A stretch of 64,000 nt of DNA from Cryptomeria japonica (taxonomy: Eukaryota; Streptophyta; Pinopsida; Cupressales; Cupressaceae): NCBI RefSeq assembly GCF_030272615.1, contig NC_081405.1, forward strand, positions 474,516,008-474,580,007. The letters run 5' to 3'. The notes below the pieces were generated by a model. It saw only the letters and a list, made by a program, of their open reading frames with translations. It had not been told where the DNA came from and ran no database searches. How positions within the stretch are numbered: the stretch's first letter is position 1; every line of letters starts with the position of its first letter. This document shows positions 12,056-22,424 of this stretch, in pieces. Made by a program: the position numbers and the translations under genes.

Positions 12056-12689
12056 GTTAGGTTACAAAATATCAGAGCATGAGAAGAAGATCGGATCAAC
12101 AACGAATTGATAGCGTGTTGAATTTGGCTCTTAGAACGTCCTCTGCCTCTGGAAAAGCAAAATCCCTGCACAGAAAGGGGAAATCTCTGAGTAGATGCAC
12201 TTGCAAGGAAAAAAGTCCTCATATCGCATTAAATGGGCATGGGCGGCGTCTGAAATCGGTAGCAGAGGCATGGGGAGGGACAATCATCTCCTGAAAATTA
12301 GGGGAAATCGGCATTGGAATGGCGTCTGAAAAGGCCTTCAAACCCATGTCTTCACTACAATGAATGAGCCGCAGGTAGTGTCCAAAAACGGCCATAGGAG
12401 TCATGTCTGGAGTAATGGCAAAAGAATCTGGTGGTTGGATGAAATCTGATCCAAAATCGGGCGCCGATTGGGCAGAAAAGGGGCCTCGACCATTGGGTCG
12501 ACAACCACCCTGCACAGAGGTTTGAATGCCGAACAGCCCCTGCTAGTTTGAAAATTGGCCGTCGATTTGAGAGATTTACGGAAAAATGGACACACGAGAT
12601 CTCTCCACATAGCCCTACTAAGGCTCACTGAAGCTTTAAAACGTGGTTGTTCGATTGGGCCTTTATGAAGATCTAATGGTCACAGAAAT
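12056..12689. other. Spacer between copy A and the GC-rich array
   Basis: Several overlapping open frames occur on both strands (12079-12628) because the tract is GC-rich and stop-poor. None has a recognisable domain and none is favoured over the others. I annotate no gene here. Confidence 0.4.
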
Positions 12690-13640
12690 CTGACGTGGCG
12701 GGCCAGGTCCACATCCTCTACCTTTGTTACCCCGCACGCCATCTTCTTGTGTTTTTTCTTTGGCGTGGGGTAGCGGGGAATCCCATTAGCTTCACTTTTG
12801 TTTATTCTTCGCATTTGCCTCGCAGGATGGCAGGGAGACACCCTCGCATTGTCTTTTGTTATCCTGCATGGTCATCTCTTTATGCTTTTGTTCGGTGCGG
12901 GATAGCGGGGAACACTACTGCATAACTTTGCTTGCTTACCCCACAAGGCCCCTAAGCATCCTTACTTTATCGTGTGGGGTAGCGGGGAACCACATCCATT
13001 TCACCTTTGCTACCTCGCGAGGTCCCCGTGATGTCCACTGACCTGCCATGGGATGGCGGGGAGATCAAACCGCTTACTGTTTACTTACCCGCAGAGCCCT
13101 TTTGGTACATTGAAAATTCCTGCGGGGTGGCGGGGGGAGCAGTCGCCTTTGTCTTTTGTTACCCCGCACACCATCCTGGTGTGCTTTCTCTTCGGCGCGG
13201 GGTAGTGGGGAACCCTGTGCGTTGCTTTGCTCTCTTACCCCGCATGGCCCCTTAACTTTCCTATCCCGCATGGTTTTGCATCTTCACTTTATTGTGTAGG
13301 ATGGTGGGGAAGACCAAAAGTCCTTTCCTTCTGCTTACCCCGCAACACACCTTTAGGCTTTATCCTCTGCATGCGGGGCAAACCTAATCCCTAGCTGGAT
13401 CCATATCTCGTTAGCCCGCACGATACCTTTTGGCTCTATTCTTTAAACCCTGCGAGGTGGCATGGAACATCGCCCCTTCGATTGCTTTGTTACCCCGCAC
13501 GCCATTTCTTCACCCATATTTTACCTTGCAGGGTAAGACGCTCTCCGACTGTGTCTTTCCCTGACTCATCCTGCTACCTCGCATGATCTTGCGAAAAATA
13601 CCTTCCCCTCACCATCCGGTAGCAAAAATAAAAGGAACCA
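12690..13640 (+). repeat. GC-rich hairpin array C, about eleven units of 75-100 bp
   Basis: Units open with TTACCCCGCAYGCCATC-like sequence and close with GGCGYGGGGTAGCGGGGAA, so each can fold with the opening TACCCCGC paired to GCGGGGTA. Clear units start near 12727, 12859, 12936, 13011, 13087, 13158, 13236, 13340, 13412 and 13489. One unit (13158-13211) has a nested perfect stem CACACCA-TCC-TGGTGTG inside the outer stem. The sequence differs from arrays A and B, but the design of regularly repeated hairpins is the same. Confidence 0.8.
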
Positions 13641-13954
13641 GCCCACCACGGACAAGGACCCTCCAGCCGGTGGGATTTAAGAGATTTGACCGATGAAGAC
13701 GGTCAACTCAAAAATAGAATTTTGGAGCCCGAATAGATGAAAAAGACTCCATCCTGATGTTGTTCCATAACGGATCACTAACCCTCATGTTATGCACCTT
13801 CACATAACCTTCGTGTTATGCATTTTCTGAAAAATAAAGAAGCTGCTAACTCTTTTGAGTACGATAACACGACGTGTTAGCCACACTGAAATCTCATAAC
13901 TGATCTCTACAAGGGTTGGCACAAAAATTGCCAACATAACCTAGGGGTTGGCTT

Positions 13955-14056
13955 ATTTGAACACATTGTTTAGCATATAAGGTTTATTTGTTCAAGAGGG
14001 GATAGAATACTTAGTATTTTAATCTGTGTTCATAGTGCATAAAAAACACATCAATA
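13955..14056 (+). mobile_element. Family 1 LTR 3'-end remnant
   Basis: TTTGTTCAAGAGGGGATAGA, the following ACTTAGTATTTTAATCTGTG block and the terminal ACACATCAATA match the last 100 bp of copy B (18500-18574) in the same orientation. The rest of this copy is not recognisable upstream. Confidence 0.6.
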
Positions 14057-14515
14057 GAACCCAAGCAATATTTCGCCTTCAAATGCATCCAGCCAATGAA
14101 TTTAGGCATTTTAATTGAAAAGAAACTGACTTTTATTTTACTCAAAAAAGTGCCCTTCACCCCCCTAATCCTAAAATGTGACATACAAAACATCCAAAGG
14201 CAAGCAAACTCATTTTTCATATTGTGAATGAAAAACAAAAATATTTTCCTCCATTGTTGAACTTATTTTCCTTGCTTGCCATTACACAAATAGAGTTGAA
14301 GATTGCTCGTCGAACACTCCCAGTTGGTTGTTGTGCTATTCCAATGCATTTGCAAGTGTTCATTTGTTGTCAAGGAGATCGTAGAGGAAGAATTCTTCAA
14401 AAGAGAGTTTTTTTTTAAGTTTTTGGTTTTTTTTCCTCCAAGTTTTCTTTTACAAATTAACTCTCTTGTTTTGTTTTTAAGTTTTTGTTTTTTTCATTCT
14501 TCTAGGTATCTATGA

Positions 14516-14803
14516 TGTTGGAAACGCAATCATTGATGTCAAGATGGTAAGAAGACAATGTTATAGATATGTTTGTCATTGATGTCAAGAGTAGAAATAT
14601 TGTTATTGATGTCAATATGCAGCAATAAGTTTATAAGACAAAACAGTTCTGTTGATATCTCAAGAAAGCTTCTTGTGTTATCTTTATAGATGAAGTTGAT
14701 GCATTTGGAACCAAATGGTTTGACAATGAAGGATATTTGTGATAAACGATATCTGCAAAATAGATTCAGTTCATCACACAAGAAGACTATTGTATCCAGA
14801 TTG
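14516..14803 (+). mobile_element. Copia-type LTR start fragment
   Basis: The fragment begins TGTTGG and contains three CATTGATGTCAA motifs within 110 bp. The same motif is found at the 5' ends of the copia-type LTRs at 23581, 47576 (minus) and 60134 (minus). It is cut at 14804-14808 by the insertion of family-1 copy B. Confidence 0.5.
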
Positions 14804-15179
14804 TGGTGTGTTGTGAAGTATTCCCACATCGCCCCATTGCAAATGGGGACCCCTGCTTTTTTGCTTTCTAGGTTAGTTTTCTTAGTTTAGCCTTTTAGGT
14901 CTTGGTTATTGATCTTTGCATTGGAGAATTTTTGGAGAGCTCTTTGGGATAAGATGGTCTCTTTGGGCTAAAGCGAGTAAAATGAGTAGCACAAGACGGG
15001 TGAATATGGATTTCCTTTTTTGAAAGCCTCCCCTTGGTTAGGCATGGGACTCGTTTCTAGGGTTGAGTCTTGATTGGGTTTGAGGAAGATCAACTTGAAT
15101 TCACTTTTGAAAGCGAATTCAGACACACTTAGACTTGGAAATTTGGAGAGAAAGACACGAATTTGCGGTGCGAATTTGA

Positions 15180-16857
15180 GCTAGAACCTCAAACTCGCTT
15201 CTGACCCTTCCAAAGGGACCGGAGTGAATTTCCTTAGACTCTTCTCTTGCCCCCCAGTTTAGATCATGAACCTTCTTCTCATGGTTTGAGTGAGAATGTT
15301 AAGGCCTTGTGAATGAGTTGAAACAAGTTTGAATATTAAAACAAGAAGAAATTGAGCTCAAGAAGCAAAATTCGCTCCTAACCCTTCCAAAGGGACAGGA
15401 GCGAACTTCTAAAGGACCTTGTACCTCCCTAAGGTACATGAGCGAAATTGTCAAATCTTGTTTTTTATCAAGCATTTTGAGCAAGGGAACCCCTAAAAGT
15501 GACTTCTTAATTTGATCTAAGGTGAGGACAACGTGAATGAGGGTGAAGAATGAATGTTTGAATGATATCCAAGACTAATCCTCCAATTTCGCTCCTGACC
15601 CTTCCCAAGGGTACAGGAGCAAAATTCTTCGAAGACCCCCTTTTTCACCCAAAGCATTGAAAGGACTTCGTTCTAAATAAAGTAGAAGAGCAAGGGCATG
15701 AAGCTTGAACCTAAAGACAAGGTATATTAGAGAATTTGAGCCCTAGAGCTAAATTCGCTCCTGACCCTTCCAAAGGGTCCAAAGCGAATTTCGTTAGATC
15801 TCCTCTCTTGGTCTTAGCTTAGACCATTACCCTTGCTTCTCAGCCATAATCGAAGGAGTGACCTATCTATGCCTTGTGAGAGAATTCAAACAAGATTGGA
15901 TGATGAAAATGTTAGGAATTTGACCAAGATGGCCAAATTCGCTTCTAACCCTTCCAAAGGGACAAGAGCGAATTTCCTTAAATCTTCCTTTTTGCTCCTT
16001 GTTTGGGCCAAAATCTTTGTTCCTATGGCGTGATTGAGAGAGGATTGATGTATACATGCCTTTAAAGAGAATTGCAACAAAGTGAAGTGATGAAAATGTT
16101 AGGAATTTGAACATAAATGCCAAATTCGCTCTTGACCCTTCCAAAGGGTCCAGAGTGAATTTCATTAGGTCATGTACCTCTCTAAGGTAAACAAGCGAAT
16201 TCGTAAAACTTGATGTTTGACCTTAGCTTTTGAGCAAGAAAACCCCTTAGAGTGATTTCCTAGCATGAACTAAAGCCAGGGCAATGTGGATAAAGGTGAA
16301 AGAATGAGTATTTGAGTGACATCCAAGCCTAATGCCTCAATTTCGAACCTGACCCTTCCAAGGGTACAGGAGCAAAATCCTTAAGGGGACCTCCTCTCTC
16401 ACCTAAGACATTGAACCGATCTCATTTTGGGCCAAATAGAAGACAAATTGACTTGGTTATGGTGGGAAAAGGATTCAAAAGTCAAGTCTAAGATGAAGCT
16501 AAGTGAAAAGGAGTGTGAATTGAGCTTAAAGGAGCAAATTCGCTCCTGACCCTCTCAAAGGGTCCAGAGCGAAATTCTTAGAGGGTCATGTACCTTCCAA
16601 AGGTACCAAGGTGAAATTCTTGAAAAAGCTAATTCTTCACCTCAAACAATTGAATGAATCCCGCTTTGAGTAGATTTGAAGGCAAATTATCATGATCTTG
16701 ATGTGAGAAGGATTCAAAGGTCAAGTCTAAGACAAGATCATAAGAAATGTGCGGTAAATTGAGCAAAATGCCAAATTCGCTCCTGGCCCTTCCAAAGGGT
16801 CCAGAGCAAATTTTCTTTGAGGTCATGTACCTTCCAAAGGGTCCAGAGCGAAATTGA
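15180..16857 (+). repeat. Hairpin array B, about nine units, plus a second hairpin type
   Basis: The core reads AATTCGCTCCTGACCCTTCC, then AAAGGGTCCAGAGCGAATTT, the reverse complement of the array A core. Cores begin (GACCC position) at about 15203, 15380, 15597, 15763, 15947, 16134, 16351, 16548 and 16785. A second palindrome type, GTACCTYCCWAAGGTAC followed by AAGCGAAATT-like sequence, is interspersed at about 15421, 16174, 16592 and 16827. The units are more diverged and more unevenly spaced than in array A. Confidence 0.85.
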
Positions 16858-17702
16858 TCCTAGTGCCTTCTTGTTGATGGTTTGAGGTGAGAAATACCAT
16901 GTTAATATAAGTGCTTGACACCATCTTTTGTTTGTTTTGCAGATCTACAAGACCAAGTTGGAAGGAGATTAGGCAAGGACAAGGGCAACCTCTTCAAGCT
17001 TCATCATCATCAAGGACACCTCAAATGCATGGAGGAAGACTCAAAGTGCTTCTAAGTTGAAGGACTTCAAGTGTTCAAGGAATTGCAAGCAATAGAACAA
17101 GTTATCCTCAAGATCTTCATTCTACCACATTAAGAGATCACAAAATGTCAAAGGAGGGATCATACAAACATTTCAAGGCAAGATGAGCTACTAGAGAAGG
17201 TGACTTGACCATGACTTCCTATCACCATTATGCAAAATCAAGAGGAGGCTTCATCAAACACAAGAGAGTCAAGGAGAGGTACGCTATTCATCAAGTACAT
17301 CAAGGAAGGAGGATCAACCAAGATCAGTGCAAGGGAACGTTGAAGAAGCAGATAGTTTCAGAAGAGTTAATCAAAGTTAGCTTCTCATCATCATCACATT
17401 GAATATCAAGAGATACGACATTCCTTGATTAAGCAAGTACCAAACAAGGTGGCATCCCAGTCACTGTTCCTCCAGTCAGAAGGGTCCACATCAGCATGTC
17501 CAGATTCGGTGAACCGGGCTCATGCATGAAGGCACAAACTCCGATGTACCTACCCATGTTTCCTATTGGTTCTCATGCATTGAATGTAATTTTCTCATTG
17601 GCTATAAGGTTTTATTGTAACAAACCCTAATTAGGGTTTTCATCCTAAAATCCTAGCCATTCATTGTAAATCAACCTGAGCCATTGAATTGTAAAGAGCT
17701 CT

Positions 17703-17711
17703 CTATTTAAA
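17703..17711 (+). promoter_or_regulatory. TATA-like box of family 1 LTR (copy B)
   Basis: TATTTAAAG lies about 75 bp after CCCTAATTAGGGTTTT, at the position of TATAAAA in copy 1 and TATATAAG in copy A. Confidence 0.4.
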
Positions 17712-18579
17712 GCTCTGGCTCTTCATTTGTAAAGGTTAATAGAGGTTAGAATAGCTAATAGTCAATAGTGAATAGCCAGTAGAAAAGATATAGTGAATAG
17801 AATAGCAATTAGAGTAGAATAGGAGAAGGCAAGAAATTGTTGCCTAAATTGTAAATGAACTCCATTTTCATTGAAGTTATGGTGAAGTGTGTCGTTTCTT
17901 TGCAATATGCATGGTCTCTTGTTGGATCTTCATGTTAGATGGTAAATGATTAGATTGAATGAAGGAAATTGTTGAATGCACTCGTGTGGAATCCACCTAG
18001 TCCATACCACTAGCCTCTTACTAATTGTAAGGGCGCCCTGCGTGGTCAACTGGCATTGAATGAGCTTAATCTCGAATTGTTATGCGTCTATTGTTCATGC
18101 ATTAACTTGAATGGTGATCAGTGTCTGATGGTGTAACAATTTGAACATATTTGAAGCATCCCTTAGAAGATTGCATTGAGTTGGTGTCGGATTGTTCAAC
18201 CTGATGGTGAGACCGAACCCAAGAGGACTCCACCTAGTCGATCATCTACCTTCTTACATTCTAGGTCTTAGATTAGATTCTCTAAACCCTGTATCTTTTG
18301 ATATTTCTTTATTTCTCAGTGAGTAGTTAGGACTCAAGTTCCAACAGATTAAACGTTCAGGCAATCAAACATAAGTCCCCTTGTGATTCCAGCAAAATCA
18401 CATCACACCAACAGAGCTTATCCACACGTAGAGACCCTACATATAAGAACCTTGGAATTATTTCGATTGATCCTTAGGCAAATCTTCAGCATTCGAATAA
18501 CTTTGTTCAAGACAGGATAAGATACTTAAGGTATTTTATTCTGTGTTCGCATGTGCATGAAAAACACATCAACATGGTC

Positions 18580-19822
18580 CATCATTCTAACCAAGCAATT
18601 TGTATGTTGAACACAATGATGCAATACATGAACAATGGCAGTGATTATATTGATTGAAAAAGTGGTACTTATAAGGCAGATGGACTTCCCATGAAGGAAA
18701 CCGTGAATAATGATGATTCTGAACTTGAAGGGGTCGTGGCTTTCATGGTTGCTCAAATCGAATATTTTGTTCATATGGATGTGGCATCTTTCTCATTCGC
18801 ATGAGTCTTATGAAGGGGTTGATTAGCATAAAGTAAACAAAGAGGTAATCAACTATAAAGAATTGTCTCAAATAAAAGGAATAAGTATGCAGTGGCATTA
18901 ATGTGCCAGTAGCAGCAATAAGAAAACATGTTTATGAAAAAAATAATCCTGATCTGTGTGGACTTTTTAAGATGCATAGAGATGGTGCCTAAGTTAAAGA
19001 CTTATCAACTAAACAAATGCAGCAATCACACTAACACAGTGGCTAAAGGAAATGTTTGCATATTAATATAAGCAAACAACAAATATATTTAAAGATGGAA
19101 GAGAAAATGGTAATCGATTATGATAGCAACGCATTTTTATAAATCATACCTCATAAATAAGAAGCCATTGAATATGATACAAGCAAGTCATACATCACAA
19201 ATAAGGTGGCAGGATAATGTAGTCAGCAATCCATATGAAAGTAGCGATCATGCTTTATCAGATCTGCTAATATATCTACAGTGACTATAGGAGTGTATTA
19301 AAGCAATTTACTAGCAGTTTATTATCAGCACAAACAGCGATTACAATGAGTAATCAAATAGTACAAACACTAATGAAAAGGTGCAATCATAGAAGATAAT
19401 TGGCGAAAGTTTATGATAAATAAAGAGGTGCGATCTTATTAATCAAAATGATAAAAGTTTATTGCATTCACTAAAAGCCACGATTAGGAAGTGATGCGAT
19501 TTGTCTTAGGTTCTAAAAGGTGTGCAAAGCAAGAGATGTGATTATAAGGGAGGAATTGTATTTAGTTGAAATGATACAAATAAAGAAAAGACACAAGACT
19601 TCATTGATGATTTCCCCATTGAAGAGTCCCAACTCTTTATGGAAGATATATAAGGCAGATCCAAATCATTTTTGAAAGTAAGCAAGAAATGCAAGTGTAA
19701 CGTGTATTGTGTAAACATTGAAGATCATATGCACCAAAAAGAGGAAATAGTGCAGAATTAAGAAGACTTGCATGAATAAATTCACGAGGAATTTATAGAA
19801 GAATATTGCCAATATATGAAGG
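18580..19822. other. No gene seen, AT-rich
   Basis: The interval between copy B and the next element contains no convincing ORF, RNA gene or repeat that I can identify. Confidence 0.4.
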
Positions 19823-19827
19823 TTTGT

Positions 19828-21220
19828 TGAAAGACTAGGGATTGGCACAAATTTGATTGGTTTGTCTCAACTGAATCTTTGACCAGCGATATAAAAATTT
19901 GGTTTTGATGAGGTTCTTTTGGTTTTTATGCGTTTTTGAGGTTTTTGAATGATAGAATAAATAATGCAATTTTGGAAATCAATACAGGAACAACTTACAA
20001 CTACTGACATTAAATTTCAGAATGTCTGATTTATTAACAGCAACTAACAAATGCCAATAATAAATGAATTTCAACACTAGCATGCCAAATTGGCCTACCA
20101 GGGGTCCAATGCCTTGCCTGGAGGGCTTCTTTATTGACTTTATTGAATGAAAATGCTGCTACAGGAGCTTCCAATGTGCACCAACTGCTCCAACATGTTT
20201 TATTCTTCTAAACAATAATTAACAAAAACAATTGAATGAATAATTGACAATTTTGAAGCCTATTCTAAAATCTTGCCAGGAGAGATCACCAAATTGACTC
20301 AATTTTCCCCACTAAAATGCTGATGTAACTCCAGTATGATGCAATTCTTCCAAACACACCCTTGATTTCCTTATATGAGCTGCTGACAATGAATTCTGAG
20401 CAATATTGAAACCCTTCCAATTATTTCTTTGGCACCCACAGGTAAGATGGAATGGTACGGCCCTGCCTGTACAGGTACGGCTTGCTCAAACTCTGCTGAA
20501 TTGGCTTATTATGACCTGAAATGTGCTCAGATCTGTATTTTATGCACTAAAATAATCTTCAGCGATGCTAACCCTCTGATATGAATCCTTCCAAGGCTGG
20601 TTCAAGGCTCCTTAAGGCTGTCTAGTCGCTGGAAATTCCTTAAATACTGCCCAGAATTGAAAGACAGACCTGGTAATGTCTGCTATTGCTGATGAAACAC
20701 TGAAATCGGCCCTCTATAGGCCAATTTTCACCTTCTTTGCAATTCGATGGAGTGTAGGGTGATAGGGGCTACGTCCTTCACCATTGATAGGAGGTTTTCG
20801 TCTCCCAATACTCTGCAAATCCCTGTGTGGATGCTACAGATCTAATTCCAATGTGCTGATAGCAAAAAATTAATATCGAAAAGAATGAGGAACAAGCTCT
20901 CACACATTGCTTTTACCTCCTACCTCTCACGTCAACCCTAATCCTTAAGATTCCAAGATTCCTTCTACAAATGTGGCGTCCAGCATTGAGGGGGGGTTTT
21001 ACCATGATAAAATAACCACATTTTACAAAACAACTTTTTTTCCCTAGAGGTCCGTACCATGGTCTTCCTTTATAATTTAACTTTATAAAAGTTAATATTT
21101 ATGGCATAAAGGAACTTATAAGCTTTATCATAAAATTTTCAAAGAATATATTTTTACCAATGGCAAAATTTAATCAAGTATGAACCTCTGGTGACGACCT
21201 AGCAAATTGGGGACATTACA
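19828..21220 (-). repeat. 3' LTR of the gag-protease element
   Basis: This is a 1393-bp direct repeat of 25314-26699, collinear apart from small indels, for example the TATAATTTAACTT segment near 21072 that is absent from the other copy. Termini on the minus strand are TGTAATGTCCCC and CTTTCA. Confidence 0.9.
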
Positions 21221-22376
21221 GTCCTCCCTTCCCAGGATTGCTTGCCCTCAAGCAACACCAAGCAACCTGCTGCTCCACTCTGATAAGAAATCCCAAACGA
21301 ATCAATACCCGGATCCCATACCCAGATGAAGAATCCACTATGGGAGCTGAAGTAGGAGAATGCGACATCACACAAGTTATGAAACATACTGGCAAACCAA
21401 CACCAATCAATGTAATTCACCCCTAACTCTGTCTCTATCTCCAAGATACACCTCTGAACACTTCCATACTGCTGGAAAACTGATGTAGACCCTGCCAAGT
21501 CCAAAAGTGCCAAACAGTCCTTACTAGGACAGTCACTAATTCCTCCAAAACCAACGAAGATGTAATCACCAATCAGCAAGGATACTGCTGTCATGTGAAG
21601 TGGAATCGATGACCAATCCATAGGTGAGTGATGGATACCTTCTACTATCATCCAAGGCATCTCTTGAGTAGCTGGCCCACTCAAAGTATCATCAGTCACA
21701 ACTACATTCTCAATAAAGGAGCAATCAGCGACTGAGTTTTCAAAATTAGACAAGCCTTGTCCATCATTCAATATAGGATAGTGAAGGTCATGAATATGTA
21801 GGAGATTCTTCTTAGCTTGTTGGGCTATCAATTTGGCTTGTCGTGCTCTTGCCAACCAATCTTCATTCAACCTCTGGAATTGTTCTATATCAGCTGTTCC
21901 AAAGTGCACAAAATCTGATTTACTACAAGATGCACCATTATTAGCTTCCAACCAACATGTTGTCATTCCTTTAGGCTTGCCATCTGTTGAAGCTCTCAAC
22001 ACCACTTCCTTCCCATCCACTGAGAACTCTAACTGCATCTTATGATAATCAAATGTCTACCTACAAATGGATTGAAGCCACTGCATACCAAGAACCACAT
22101 CATATTGCTCTATCGGTATTACATAGAAATCATCAGTAGAGATAAGTTCCCAACTGAAGGCTAAGTTGAGGAACTCTCATAGTGCAACTCAAGGTACCGC
22201 CAGTGGCAGTTGTCACTCTAAACCCTGAAAATTCCTCAACCAGTAATCCAAACTTCTCAACTGAATGCACACCAAGGAAATTATGTGGCACTAGTATCTA
22301 CCAAACAGTCTACTGGCTGTCCCCTAAGAGTTCCCTTCAATCGAAAGGGGTAATACCAAGGTACTCTGGACAATGA
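21199..22376 (-). pseudogene. Protease-like C-terminal part of the gag-protease polyprotein
   Basis: An open frame of 279 codons (22038-21199) begins in a Ty3/gypsy protease C-terminus: the MQLEFSVDGKEVVLRAS segment corresponds to the strand after the protease core. Upstream, in shifted frames to about 22376, the aspartic-protease active site is visible near 22284-22301 but reads V-D-T-S-A-T, with Ser where Gly is usual. The last residues run into the 3' LTR, so the stop lies in the LTR. Nothing after the protease resembles RT. The frame breaks and altered active site suggest it is dead. Confidence 0.65.
21221..21233 (-). other. Polypurine tract of the gag-protease element
   Basis: On the minus strand GGGAAGGGAGGAC directly precedes the TG of the 3' LTR, the expected place for plus-strand priming. 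Confidence 0.75.
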
Positions 22377-22424
22377 GGCAATCGTAATGTGGGTAGAAGC
22401 CAATGTATCCTCATCACCTGTATC

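Larger units (their letters stand above)
14809..18574 (+). mobile_element. Family 1 copy B: 3.8-kb LTR-like insertion without ORF
   Basis: It starts TGTTGTGAAG, followed within 20 bp by the CACATCGCCCCAT...GGGGACCCC motif. It ends ACACATCAACA at 18574. Flanks are TGGTG (14804-14808) and TGGTC (18575-18579), a probable TSD with one mismatch. Contents in order are hairpin array B, a GAAG-rich tract, the CCCTAATTAGGGTTTT palindrome, TATA and the conserved end. It lacks the 1057-codon ORF found at the corresponding place in copy A. Orientation is opposite to copy A, so the two copies point away from each other. Confidence 0.7.

Noticed and set aside
12219..12628. Overlapping open frames of 75-98 codons
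   Set aside because: The GC-rich, stop-poor stretch opens frames on both strands with no domain and no preferred coding frame.
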